Below the pieces are notes generated by a model. The model ran no database searches. It was not told where the DNA came from and saw only the letters and a program-made list of their open reading frames with translations. A program made the translations under genes and the position numbers. Below are positions 1-8,174 of a stretch of DNA of 64,000 nt, piece by piece. Each line of letters starts with the position of its first letter. Position 1 is the first letter of the stretch. The DNA comes from Rubripirellula obstinata (GTDB taxonomy: Bacteria; Planctomycetota; Planctomycetia; Pirellulales; Pirellulaceae): NCBI RefSeq assembly GCF_001642955.1, contig NZ_LWSK01000004.1, positions 1 to 64,000 of the forward strand, read 5' to 3'.

Positions 1-98
1 CGGCTACGCCGCGAAACCGAGCCAGAGAATTGATGTGGGGCAGCCATCCGGGTGCTCGCGCACCCGGCAGGGAGCTGCCGGCCCTCCGGGCCTAACCC

Positions 99-173
99 GT
101 TTAACCGCGTTGGGCATCGCCCCGCGCGTCCATGCGGGACGAAACGCGTGGGGCATCGCCCACGCGGTTTAAC
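99..173. repeat. Palindromic intergenic repeat, family D copy 1
   Basis: The two arms read GTTTAACCGCGT(T)GGGCATCGCC and its approximate reverse complement ending GGCGATGCCCACGCGGTTTAAC-like sequence, around a short GC-rich loop. A second copy with the same arms is at 61230-61303. It lies just past the 3' end of the first gene, which runs on the minus strand. It could fold as a hairpin in RNA from either strand. The first 98 bases of the window hold no gene that I can support. Confidence 0.8.
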
Positions 174-184
174 GATTGGATTCG

Positions 185-1510
185 TTACCGAACTCGGCAG
201 CGGAAACGGATCGTGGCACTTTCGCCGACGCGAAGCTTGTCGGTCAACTTCCAGATTAGTTGCAACGATTCACCTTCGTTGGGCATCGTTTCAAACTCTG
301 CACCCGCACTGCACGTTTGGCTTTCCGCGACGTATTCCAGCCGCGTCGTCAGGTTGTCCGTCAGCACGACTTGGTTGACGGCTGAATCGCCGACGTTTTC
401 GACGCGGATGGCAAAGTTGACGATGTCGCCTGGCTTGGCGTCGGGGCGATCAGCCAGTTTGCAAATCTGCAATCGTCCCGCTTCGGGGAATTCGTAGATC
501 GTCAGCCCTTCGACGCTCTGGTCGCGAGTCAGCACGGGAGCCTTCAAGTCCTCGATCGCCGCTTCCAGCGATTCGTTAGCTGTCCATGCGACCGCAGCCA
601 ACGCGAGTTCTTCGACCAACGCTTTCTGGTCGTCACGCAGTTCGCTGATTTGGTCGAACGTTAAACCGACAAGTGCCGCCAACACATCGGTGGCTTCTTC
701 GATTTGCAGAATCCCTTCAACTGGCACGCCACGATCACGATGCCGCATCGCATCGAGCGAGCGTGCGACTTCGGCATGCCCGAGTTCGATGGATTCGCCG
801 ATCACGACACCGCCTTCATTGACTTCCAGATTGTTGGCACCAATTTGGCGATCGATTCCGGCCAGTCCAACGGCGTGATCACCTGAAAGAGCACCCGTGA
901 TTTTGCGGACTGATTTGAAACGCGGTGCGTAAACGCAGACACGATTACTGGCTTTGACTTCGATGTCGCCCGCTTCGGTCGTGTAGTGGACGATGGTGTC
1001 TTCGGGTTGCAGTCCGACGATGGTGTCATCGCGGCGAACGCGGGCACCGGGTGAATGGTCGCCACCGTCACACAGGAATTCTTGGCCGTCAATTCCATAA
1101 GCGTTTTGAGGGCCCATCGGCGGCGTGATCACGTGCGGAGTCGTGTTGCAGGGCTGGCCGCAACCACAAGCCGAACCACACGAACTGCCACCACATGAAA
1201 TATCGCCGCATGAATTGTCGCCGCATGCACCGGATTGGCAGGATTCGACTTGAAAACCAACTTGCGTCACGCCTGCGTTGGCTGACATGTTGACGGGTGC
1301 GCTGGCGAGCGGCGCGGATGGTTGAAGTGGAGCCTGCTGACTAGCTTGAGCGGGCGGCCCGGTCCTTGGCGGAATCTCCCTTACCGGCATTCCCCCCGCC
1401 GGCATCCCCGCATTCGATGCAGTTGTTTGGATCGACGGTGACGCGCAGCCGGACGCAACCAACACGATGCCGGATAGCGTCAAGATAAACTGTGTCAATG
1501 AAAGTCGCAT
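185..1510 (-). CDS. Lipoprotein with Cys-rich patch and C-terminal DUF11-type domain
   Basis: Predicted envelope lipoprotein of 441 residues. The N-terminus (MRLSLTQFILTLSGIVLVASGC) is a lipoprotein signal with the acceptor Cys at residue 22. A low-complexity Pro/Ala/Gln stretch follows, then a patch of repeated SCG units (NSCG, ISCG, SSCG, SACGCG). The middle is unrecognised. The last ~90 residues resemble the DUF11 repeat fold of bacterial surface proteins (a KPGD motif, then ENVGDSAVNQVVLTDNL). I chose the ATG at 1510; a GTG seven codons upstream (1531) is in frame. It follows the two upstream minus-strand genes at short distance, so all three are probably one transcription unit of envelope proteins. 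The domain suggests a structural or adhesive role, but the exact function is unknown. The Cys patch might bind metal or form disulfides, which is inference. Confidence 0.72.
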   Translation of the reverse strand: MRLSLTQFILTLSGIVLVASGCASPSIQTTASNAGMPAGGMPVREIPPRTGPPAQASQQAPLQPSAPLASAPVNMSANAGVTQVGFQVESCQSGACGDNSCGDISCGGSSCGSACGCGQPCNTTPHVITPPMGPQNAYGIDGQEFLCDGGDHSPGARVRRDDTIVGLQPEDTIVHYTTEAGDIEVKASNRVCVYAPRFKSVRKITGALSGDHAVGLAGIDRQIGANNLEVNEGGVVIGESIELGHAEVARSLDAMRHRDRGVPVEGILQIEEATDVLAALVGLTFDQISELRDDQKALVEELALAAVAWTANESLEAAIEDLKAPVLTRDQSVEGLTIYEFPEAGRLQICKLADRPDAKPGDIVNFAIRVENVGDSAVNQVVLTDNLTTRLEYVAESQTCSAGAEFETMPNEGESLQLIWKLTDKLRVGESATIRFRCRVR

Positions 1511-1546
1511 TGCGGCCGTCCGTTGGTTCACTAAGAGGTAATTCGT

Positions 1547-2392
1547 CTACTGCTGCGTCGCTGGATACTGAGTCGCCGGATACTGAGTCGCTGGATACTG
1601 CGTCGCCGGATACTGGGTCGCCGCAGAAACCACTTCCGGCTTTACGATCGGTGCCCAGGCGGGGGAACCGAAAAAGAATCGTGGCATCAGTGCTGGTGAT
1701 CTTGGCGGTGCGACGCTGCCGATGCGGACGATCGCAACAGGGCGACCGAAACGGTCGGCGACTTCCAATGCGTCCTGGTAATAAGTCGTTTCGATCGGTC
1801 GCTCGGCCGCTTGAGTCTGCGGAAGCGGCGATGCGGTTTGCGGATCTTCCAGATAGACCACTCGAGTCACCATTTGTCCGTCCAGTGCCGCTTGAATGTC
1901 GTCCTCGTCAAGGTAAACCTCGATGGGATACTTCGTCGCCAAGCCTGGTGGCGGATACGTGCGATCGATCACTTCGATCGTCGGGTACAGTTCCGCACCT
2001 TCGTAGCCTGGGATCGTTGTCATCTTGAATCGATAGACGCTGCCAACCATCAATCCGGCTTCCAGGTCTGGTTCAGTTTCCATGAACGTGTCCGAACTGG
2101 ACAACGCGAATTCGGTTTTTCCGGGGCCATGGAAAGCCACCGGTTGAAAGTAGGTCATCACGGGGCCGCGAACGTTACGCTGCATCGCTCCGATGTAACC
2201 CGGTGGCATGTCGCTGCGTTGCAGGCGATGTTGTCCTGCACCGATCGGGCTGCCTTGGCCCAGGTAGCTGGACGGGTCGGCTGCGTTTGCTGATTCGACC
2301 AGCGCCCCAGTCAGCGAGGCGACCGTCGCGATCAACGTCACGGCGATTGCCGCCGAGGTTGATTTCAAAGTGGATGCGATTGAACGGTTCAT
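1547..2392 (-). CDS. Secreted protein with C-terminal PATQY tandem repeat
   Basis: Predicted exported protein of about 281 residues with a Sec signal (MNRSIASTLKS, a hydrophobic core, then ESANA before ADPSS). The mature part contains a domain also found in the next upstream gene: compare VYRFKMTTIPGYEGAELYPT here with LYRLKVTNIQARPGVELYPT there, followed in both by a TRVVYLEDP/TKVIYLPDP-like strand and a short AIVRIG/AIIRLG strand. The C-terminus is five near-identical PATQY units. I chose the ATG at 2392 because the signal peptide begins there; in-frame ATGs at 2407 and 2431 would extend it. It sits between two other envelope genes on the same strand. Function is unknown; shared ancestry with its neighbour is clear by eye. 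Confidence 0.72.
   Translation of the reverse strand: MNRSIASTLKSTSAAIAVTLIATVASLTGALVESANAADPSSYLGQGSPIGAGQHRLQRSDMPPGYIGAMQRNVRGPVMTYFQPVAFHGPGKTEFALSSSDTFMETEPDLEAGLMVGSVYRFKMTTIPGYEGAELYPTIEVIDRTYPPPGLATKYPIEVYLDEDDIQAALDGQMVTRVVYLEDPQTASPLPQTQAAERPIETTYYQDALEVADRFGRPVAIVRIGSVAPPRSPALMPRFFFGSPAWAPIVKPEVVSAATQYPATQYPATQYPATQYPATQQ
1550..1624 (-). repeat. 15-bp tandem repeat encoding PATQY units
   Basis: Five near-perfect 15-bp units at the 3' end of the secreted-protein gene encode PATQY repeated to the C-terminus. Single-base differences between units (CTGAGTCGC versus CTGCGTCGC type) are mostly silent. An array of this kind is prone to slippage, so copy number may vary between strains without shifting the frame. 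Confidence 0.85.
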
Positions 2393-2443
2393 CGTTCGGG
2401 TTCTCATGCGAGAGGTAAAGCCAGCTTCCAAATCGTTTCAAAC

Positions 2444-2484
2444 AAAAAACGCGGTGCGATGTTTCCATCGACACCGCGTTTTTG
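2444..2484 (-). terminator. Rho-independent terminator or attenuator between two envelope genes
   Basis: A GC-rich hairpin (arms AACGCGGTG(T)CGATG and CATCGCACCGCGTT on the minus strand) is followed by a run of six T. It is flanked by A/T runs on both sides, so it could act in both directions. It lies after the stop of the Met/Gly-rich lipoprotein gene and before the next minus-strand gene, and so may end or attenuate the transcript inside the cluster. Confidence 0.8.
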
Positions 2485-2511
2485 CAATTCATTCAGTCCA
2501 GACGATCAAGC

Positions 2512-3972
2512 TTACTGGTTACAGTTCGGATCGACTCGTTGGCTGGCGTGTTGGTACAGCCCGCGGCCTGCTGGAACACCTGGATTGATGTTCTGCTCGG
2601 TGATCTTCACGCGGCTAACAGGGTTGGGATAACTGTATCCCGGTTGTTGCCGAACGTTGATCTTCATCTTTTCCACTGGACGCGGGATGTGCATCGGAGT
2701 GTGGTTCTTGATGACGTGCTTCTTCAATCCAGCGGGCGACCCCAATGGAATGTGAGGTGGTCCGGGAAGCCCAATCGGTGTGCCGGTGATTGGCATGCCG
2801 TATTGAGGTGCCGTCATGCCAGCGACCATACCGGGCAAGCCCATAGGAGCCGAAGCACATTGTCCACCGCCAGGTCCGCCACCACCAGGTCCGCCGCAAC
2901 CTTCGGTCATTGCTGCTGCGAATGGAGCAGGCAATCCTGCGATCGGTGGCATCATGACGCCGGCCGAAGCGATTCCGCCTGAACCAGCCATTTCGATGTC
3001 CTTGTCGCCCAAGCGAATGATCGCCAGGATCGAACCGCGACGGTCGGCTTCGACGATTGGATCGACGCCTGGATCAAGTCGCGTGCTAACAAGAGTATCG
3101 ATACCGGCCAGAGCTGGACCTTGGAAGTCTGGATCTGGAAGGTAGATGACTTTGGTGACGAAGTTGCCGGTCAGCACTTGGTCAAAGTCTTCTTCGGTGA
3201 ACTGAACGGGCACCGAGTTGTGAGCAAGGTAGGCACCGGTGCGAGGATTGGCGTAGGCCAGTTCAAGCGTTGGGTACAGTTCAACACCGGGACGAGCCTG
3301 AATGTTGGTCACCTTCAAGCGATACAAACCGCCTTGAGGAAAGTTCTGACGAGCCGGCACGACCAACGGTTCGCTGTCGAACATCGATGCGCCGGTTGCG
3401 TCGTACTTGACTTGCATGCCTTCGGGGCTGCCGAAGGTGACTTGAACGGTTGACGGAACACTGGCCAGCATCGGAGCACTGGAAAGAACTCCGCCGCCTT
3501 GTGGGATGTTTGATCCCAGTCCGCCACCGCCGCCCATGCAGGAACCTGATCCGCCGCAGGATCCGCCGCCGCAAGAACAGTTGTAGTTCACTTGATTAAC
3601 GGCAGGCTTACCGGCGGACGCTGAAGTGCCGGACATTGGAAGCGGTGCACTTTGCATGACTCCCATGGGAGCCGCACCGATGGCACCCGGTGGCATTGGA
3701 CCACCGCCCATTATTCCCGGCGGCATCCCGCCACCCATCATTCCACCGCCCATCATTCCCGGGCCGCCCATGGGACCGCCCATCATTCCTGGGCCGCCCA
3801 TCGGGCCGCCCATCATTGGCGAACCCATGACTCCGGGACCGGGACCACCGACACCGGGGCCGGGCTGTGCGAGCCTTTGTTCGGGTGGCAGATTATGGCG
3901 AACCGGTGCACACCCGGTGGCGATCAACGCCGTGGCCGCCAGTAGCGACAATTGAGTGACGATTCGTTTCAT
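2512..3972 (-). CDS. Lipoprotein with Gly/Met/Pro-rich repeats and Cys-rich patch
   Basis: Predicted lipoprotein of 486 residues: the signal MKRIVTQLSLLAATALIATGC has a lipobox Cys at residue 21. Residues ~35-120 are almost entirely Gly, Met and Pro in PMGGPGMMGG-like repeats. A Cys/Gly patch follows (CSCGGGSCGGSGSC). The central part carries the domain shared with the next gene downstream (LYRLKVTNIQARPGVELYPT, TKVIYLPDP, SILAIIRLGD). A second Gly/Pro-rich tract and a basic C-terminal tail follow. I chose the ATG at 3972 because it starts the signal peptide and has GGGGGA just upstream; the frame stays open to 4113. It is first in the three-gene unit. Low-complexity, Cys-containing lipoproteins like this fit planctomycete envelope material, but I know of no assigned function. 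Confidence 0.75.
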   Translation of the reverse strand: MKRIVTQLSLLAATALIATGCAPVRHNLPPEQRLAQPGPGVGGPGPGVMGSPMMGGPMGGPGMMGGPMGGPGMMGGGMMGGGMPPGIMGGGPMPPGAIGAAPMGVMQSAPLPMSGTSASAGKPAVNQVNYNCSCGGGSCGGSGSCMGGGGGLGSNIPQGGGVLSSAPMLASVPSTVQVTFGSPEGMQVKYDATGASMFDSEPLVVPARQNFPQGGLYRLKVTNIQARPGVELYPTLELAYANPRTGAYLAHNSVPVQFTEEDFDQVLTGNFVTKVIYLPDPDFQGPALAGIDTLVSTRLDPGVDPIVEADRRGSILAIIRLGDKDIEMAGSGGIASAGVMMPPIAGLPAPFAAAMTEGCGGPGGGGPGGGQCASAPMGLPGMVAGMTAPQYGMPITGTPIGLPGPPHIPLGSPAGLKKHVIKNHTPMHIPRPVEKMKINVRQQPGYSYPNPVSRVKITEQNINPGVPAGRGLYQHASQRVDPNCNQ

Positions 3973-4219
3973 CGTATCCCCCGTTCCTTGGGTAATTCGT
4001 GAGCGTCGGGTTTCGGGACCGACGCCGGCTGTTGGGAAGGTGCGTTTGCCTTCCAATGGCAGCCGCATGTGTTTTCTGGCTGGACTTGCCAAGCGATCGC
4101 TCTTTAGGATCACTCTGCAACTCCATTTTGCAATCGAACCGGACGCGCCGGAATGACTGCTTAGGGGGTCATCGGCATGTTGACACCTGAATCTTTGAAA
4201 AAACCGTCATAACCATCCC

Positions 4220-5245
4220 ATGAAGTCCGACCGGCATATTCCAATCCTGATGAAACCCTCCGTGAAACTCATCATGAACCGGTTCACCTGCTTTCTGTTC
4301 TGCTTGGCGGTCGCCGTTAACGCAGCAGCCCAATCGGATGCCGTCAACGCAAGCGACGCTGAAGCAGAAACGACGCAGAATCAAATGGAAGTTCGCGGCA
4401 CGGAGCTAACCTCTGACCCGGCTGCGAAAGAATTGTTGGTTCGGGTCATCAAGCACATGGTTGGCGGTCCAGCCTTTGACGCGATGGTTCGTGAAACAGT
4501 TCATGTTTCACAGCACGATGTTGTCGGCGTCGGCAGCTACGAACAAGCGGGCGGTGGCACGGGATGTTATCACCTGCAATTGTCGATGCACGACGGACAC
4601 GGCAAACACTCGCTGCGTCAAATCAGCGACGGCCGTTTGGCGTGGACGCGAAACGAGATTGCCGGCGTCGTTTCACTGCGGCGTGTCGATGTCGCTCGAT
4701 TGGACGAATGGATTCGGCCCGATTCGCGAGCACTGGGCTTGCCACCACGTTTACTGGTCGGCGGTTGGGCCGAACTGTTGCTGACGCTCAACAACGACTA
4801 TCACGTCAAGCTTGGTTCAGCGACATTGTCCGAGCAAAAGGTGCTTGTGATTACTGGAAATCTGAAACCGGAGGTTCGGCAAACCGTTTTGGCGGATTCT
4901 GGACGCGGAGAATGGCCAGAGCTCTACCCAACTGAAATTCGCGTCGCGATCGCCACTCAGCCGGATCCCAAAACTGGCTTTGGAAAGTGGTTGCCCGTCC
5001 GAATGGAGTTCCGCGGTGATCCGATCTTGGTGCCTGAAAAAGATGGTTACACGACCAGCAAAAACGGTCCGCTGATTACGTTGATCGAAATCTATTCGCT
5101 ACGCTCGATCGATCCCCCGCCGCCAGAACGTTTTCGCTTTGAAAACCAAAACGCCGAAGTTGACATCATCAACGAAACCGATCGCTACATGCGAGCCTAC
5201 GGCGTCCGGTTGACTGAAAGCGAACGCCGAAGTCTCAGGCGGTAG
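4220..5245 (+). CDS. Secreted protein of unknown function
   Basis: 341 residues from the first ATG. The real start may be the ATG at 4250 or 4274, since a Sec signal (MNRFTCFLFCLAVAVNAAAQ) begins at 4274. No start has a convincing Shine-Dalgarno site. The mature part is rich in beta-strand-like segments (SYEQAGGGTGCYHLQLSM, SLRQISDGRLAWTRNEI, LPVRMEFRGDPI) and ends in a basic tail. The pattern recalls periplasmic lipoprotein-sorting (LolA-like) or DUF1571-type proteins of planctomycetes, but I cannot name the family. It is divergent from the envelope cluster to its left and is followed by a palindromic repeat. Confidence 0.65.
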   Translation: MKSDRHIPILMKPSVKLIMNRFTCFLFCLAVAVNAAAQSDAVNASDAEAETTQNQMEVRGTELTSDPAAKELLVRVIKHMVGGPAFDAMVRETVHVSQHDVVGVGSYEQAGGGTGCYHLQLSMHDGHGKHSLRQISDGRLAWTRNEIAGVVSLRRVDVARLDEWIRPDSRALGLPPRLLVGGWAELLLTLNNDYHVKLGSATLSEQKVLVITGNLKPEVRQTVLADSGRGEWPELYPTEIRVAIATQPDPKTGFGKWLPVRMEFRGDPILVPEKDGYTTSKNGPLITLIEIYSLRSIDPPPPERFRFENQNAEVDIINETDRYMRAYGVRLTESERRSLRR

Positions 5246-5280
5246 TTGTTTTCCGTTAAACCGCGTTAGCATCGGATAAC

Positions 5281-5368
5281 GTAGGCCGGAACAAGCGCAG
5301 CGCAGTTCCGGCAATTGCATGGTATTGCGCCCGATTGCCGGAACTGCGCTAAGCTTGTTCCGGCCTAC
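5281..5368. repeat. Palindromic intergenic repeat, family A copy 1
   Basis: Arms GTAGGCCGGAACAAGC(G)CAGCGCAGTTCCGGCAAT and ATTGCCGGAACTGCGCTAAGCTTGTTCCGGCCTAC surround a short loop. Copies 2 and 3 are at 10260-10347 and 16717-16834. The element separates the secreted-protein gene from the prenyltransferase gene, and an in-frame ATG for the latter (5319) happens to lie inside it. Confidence 0.9.
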
Positions 5369-5471
5369 ATCAAACGTCTACCAATGCTGCACTCTCAACG
5401 GAAACACGGTTGGTCTACAATCAAGCAAACCAACATGCTTCCTTGTAGAGTCCCGCACAGAGTCATTCGCC

Positions 5472-6443
5472 TTGTCCAAACCCGCTAATCGCCAGCCACC
5501 TTCCGCCTTGTTCGCTTGGGCACAACTTGTCCGACTACCGAACGTCTTTACCGTCCTCGCCGACGTCGGTGCCGCGTTCTTGCTGGTTTCCGGTGGACCG
5601 ACACCGATCGGACGCTTGGCCTGCGTGGCGGTTGCCGGTGTTTTCCTTTATTGGGCCGGCATGATCTTGAACGATGTTTTTGACGTCGATATTGATCGTC
5701 AAAAACGTAGCACGCGACCGTTGGCGTCAGGATTAATCTCAATCGGTGCCGCCAAGACGGCCGGTTGGTTGCTGTTGATTGTCGGTGTCTTGGTTGGCGG
5801 TGCCAGCGGATATATTCCGTCGGCGAATTATGAATCGACCTGGTTGCCAATGGTGATCGCCAGCCTGCTTGGCGTGACGATTGTCGCGTACAACGGCCCG
5901 CTCAAGAAAACTCCGATCGCGCCCGTTGCAATGGGCGGTTGCCGAGTGCTTAGCTTTTTACTTGGTGCATCACCGCTGCTGGGGACAGCCGACGGGTTCA
6001 CGATTCCAAAGTACGTGCTGGGAATCGGCGTCGGGATGGGAGTCTACGTGATGGGGCTGACCCAGTTTGGTCGTCGTGAAGCGGAAGGTGGCCCGTCGTT
6101 GAACTTGCCGACCGGCACGTTGGTGACACTGTTCGGAGCGGTCTTGTTGGCCGTCGCACCGCAATTGCAACGAGCACCGATCGGATGGCATCTGGCAGAT
6201 TTGCGATTCACGTTCCCCATGCTGATCGGACTGATCGCCTTCCCCGTCGTCGTGCGAGCTTTCCGAGCAGTACGCGATCCCACACCGGCCAAGATTCAAG
6301 TCACGATGCAAATTGGAATTCTAACCATCATCCCATTGTCAGCCGCGTTCGCGTTCTTGGGCGCAGGTCAGGTCTGGGGATTGGCGATCTTCGGGTTGGT
6401 GGTCCCCGCCTTGCTGCTGGCGAAAGCGTTTCGCGTAACCTGA
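5472..6443 (+). CDS. UbiA-family prenyltransferase
   Basis: Polytopic membrane protein of the UbiA superfamily, which moves a prenyl group onto an aromatic or other acceptor. The first Asp-rich motif is intact: N67, D68, D71 and D75 in NDVFDVDID, counted from the TTG at 5472. Seven or more hydrophobic segments follow. The second Asp motif of classical UbiA enzymes is not obvious; the equivalent loop reads TQFGRREAEGG, as in EboC-like and other divergent members. Start choice is uncertain: the frame is open from an ATG at 5319, but that lies inside the palindromic repeat and would add a non-hydrophobic, atypical 51 residues, so I prefer the TTG. The acceptor cannot be told. No ebo or quinone genes flank it. 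Confidence 0.8.
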   Translation: MSKPANRQPPSALFAWAQLVRLPNVFTVLADVGAAFLLVSGGPTPIGRLACVAVAGVFLYWAGMILNDVFDVDIDRQKRSTRPLASGLISIGAAKTAGWLLLIVGVLVGGASGYIPSANYESTWLPMVIASLLGVTIVAYNGPLKKTPIAPVAMGGCRVLSFLLGASPLLGTADGFTIPKYVLGIGVGMGVYVMGLTQFGRREAEGGPSLNLPTGTLVTLFGAVLLAVAPQLQRAPIGWHLADLRFTFPMLIGLIAFPVVVRAFRAVRDPTPAKIQVTMQIGILTIIPLSAAFAFLGAGQVWGLAIFGLVVPALLLAKAFRVT

Positions 6444-6459
6444 ATCGATTGCGATGAGA

Positions 6460-7413
6460 TCACTTTTCCGAAAGCGGTGTGTCGCGGAATTGTTGATGGC
6501 AAGACTTGCAATTCGCCGAGATGCGTTGAGAGATTTGATTTAGGTTGCCAGGCCGCATGCCGTTGCGTAACTCGGTCTCTAGCTTTTGAGCATCCGTCTC
6601 TGAGTCTCGCAGTAATTGCAAAATCGGTTTTGGCCAGTTCTGTGTTTCTTCGCTACGAAGCAGTTCTGTGAAATGCTCTCGCAAGATCAGAGCTTCGTGC
6701 GCAGGATCCAAGTCGGGATGTTGCTGAGGCGACTTCCACTGGGCGGCAGCGATCAGCTTCAAATAATGATGCGTGTGTTCGATGTTCACCATCGCCTGGG
6801 CGACCGCAGGCACTTGTTCCACTTCTTGAAACTCAACTGCCAACTGGTCCAGTGTTTCGTCGGGCACCCGCTTGGCCCGATCCGCGGATTGGTACAACCC
6901 GCGATAATTCGGGTCGGTTCCCGCCATTTCCAGCACGGTCCTGGCGTCGGACGGCGGGATCATACCGCCTGCGACGCAGGCGGCGCTGGCCGCGGCTGGA
7001 CTTCGGTGTTTGCCGTGGTGGCAATGAATGTAGATCGGGCCACCAAGATCGCGAAACGCCTTGGCCAGTTCCATCACACGTTGATCAGGGACGCCATCAT
7101 ATCCGTGCGGCAAATGAACGTATCGCAACCCATGTCGTTTGGCGGCTTTGACGTCCGGCCTCGCACCATCGACACTGATGATCGTTTTGATGCCAAGGTT
7201 AGCGAGTTCTTCAAAAGCTTGGTCATCGGCGGGCAGGCTGCCTGAAATCACACCAGCGTGAAGCTGAACTGAATTCGGCAAATGGTCAAAGCTGCATTTC
7301 CGCGGGTAGGCTTTCACTGCCTCACCAGCGTCGTGGCGAGTCTCTTCGGCGACACCAATCAACGAGCAGCAAATTATTGCAAATAAGCAGCATAGAGAGA
7401 TGAGTTTCTTCAT
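6460..7413 (-). CDS. Secreted Cys-phosphatase fused to C-terminal heme-c domain
   Basis: 317 residues with a signal peptide (MKKLISLCCLFAIICCSLIGVAEE). Residues ~45-150 have the dual-specificity/tyrosine phosphatase layout: GVISGSLPADDQAFEELANL, GIKTIISVDG and the active-site loop HCHHGKHRS, a CX5R signature with Cys131. The rest (~195-317) is helical, with an EHTHHYLKL segment and a C-terminal CKSCH heme-binding motif at 302-306, as in cytochrome c-prime-like four-helix proteins where CxxCH lies near the end. I chose the ATG at 7413 because the signal peptide begins there. The frame stays open to 7560. It converges with the prenyltransferase gene (16 bp between stops). Both motifs lie in one uninterrupted frame. 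A periplasmic redox-linked phosphatase is inference; the substrate is unknown. Confidence 0.8.
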   Translation of the reverse strand: MKKLISLCCLFAIICCSLIGVAEETRHDAGEAVKAYPRKCSFDHLPNSVQLHAGVISGSLPADDQAFEELANLGIKTIISVDGARPDVKAAKRHGLRYVHLPHGYDGVPDQRVMELAKAFRDLGGPIYIHCHHGKHRSPAAASAACVAGGMIPPSDARTVLEMAGTDPNYRGLYQSADRAKRVPDETLDQLAVEFQEVEQVPAVAQAMVNIEHTHHYLKLIAAAQWKSPQQHPDLDPAHEALILREHFTELLRSEETQNWPKPILQLLRDSETDAQKLETELRNGMRPGNLNQISQRISANCKSCHQQFRDTPLSEK

Positions 7414-7853
7414 GGACAGATTGTATCGCAATCCGTGCTTCGCAACCGTAACGGGTTGTGAATGGTCCGTGCTGGGTGTCATCTTACGAGAAAAATCCGG
7501 TGTTGGCGGACCACGGGTAAAGAGGGTAAATTTAAGGAATTCGTGAAACGCTGGAACCAACGCAGTGAAACTGGAAAAACCGGGCTAAGTCGGTCAAAAA
7601 TCATGGACTGCACTTACTGGACACTCCTATCATGGAGCTGGGCGGAGGACAACGCTTTTGATCGAAACGATTTGAAGACACTGTCATCCAAAGAGGTTCA
7701 CCGGGGAAGCCCGCAAAAGAAGCTCACCGAGGAAACCGAAGAACGCCTTTCTGCCAATTGCCAATTGTTGATTGAACGAGGATACCATGGTTACTGACAA
7801 GTCTCAGTTGCGTACAACTCTCACAACCGATCGCGGACTGAGCTAGAAGGGTT
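7414..7853. other. 440-bp gap without a supported gene
   Basis: This is the divergent spacer between the phosphatase-heme gene (minus) and the small membrane protein (plus), so it should hold promoters for both. An open frame at 7462-7797 (111 codons) has no recognisable domain and an amino acid make-up rich in Trp, Arg and Lys unlike its neighbours, so I do not call it a gene. I see no clear repeat or RNA structure. Confidence 0.5.
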
Positions 7854-8174
7854 ATGTCGGATCTACTCGCTTCGCCTGTCGTACAATCTGGTGCTGCCGT
7901 AGTGATCCTGTGTGTCCTGATTGCTGCTGGATTTTATATCGTGGCAAGCTGTCGGGACTATGTCGCTGAGGACCAGGAAGTGGCCTCCGACGCCCTCGCA
8001 AACTTGCGAGAAATGCATCGTAACGGTGACATCACGGACGAAGAATTCCGAACTATAAAAGCAAGAACCCAGCATCTTCGCACGGGTGAATCAAAGAACG
8101 CACCAGCCGACGACGTTGCAACCGCGACAACTGACGCTGACCCGCAAAACGAATCGACCGATTCAGATCGTTGA
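7854..8174 (+). CDS. Small membrane protein with SHOCT-like motif
   Basis: 106 residues. One transmembrane helix at about residues 12-34 (GAAVVILCVLIAAGFYIVA) is followed by a short amphipathic segment, DALANLREMHRNGDITDEEF, which matches the pattern of SHOCT domains (L..L...G.IT..EF). The tail is acidic and Asp/Thr-rich. AGAAGGG lies seven bases before the ATG. It is about 240 bp upstream of clpX on the same strand, but the spacing suggests a separate unit. The SHOCT motif is usually thought to mediate oligomerisation; nothing more specific can be said. Confidence 0.75.
   Translation: MSDLLASPVVQSGAAVVILCVLIAAGFYIVASCRDYVAEDQEVASDALANLREMHRNGDITDEEFRTIKARTQHLRTGESKNAPADDVATATTDADPQNESTDSDR

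Noticed and set aside
2-184. Short frames at the left edge (52-378, 132-497)
   Set aside because: They run through the family D repeat and the antisense of the first lipoprotein; no domain.
7462-7797. 111-codon open frame upstream of the SHOCT-like gene
   Set aside because: Composition rich in Trp, Lys and Arg with no domain, signal or RBS; it lies in a spacer that must hold two divergent promoters.
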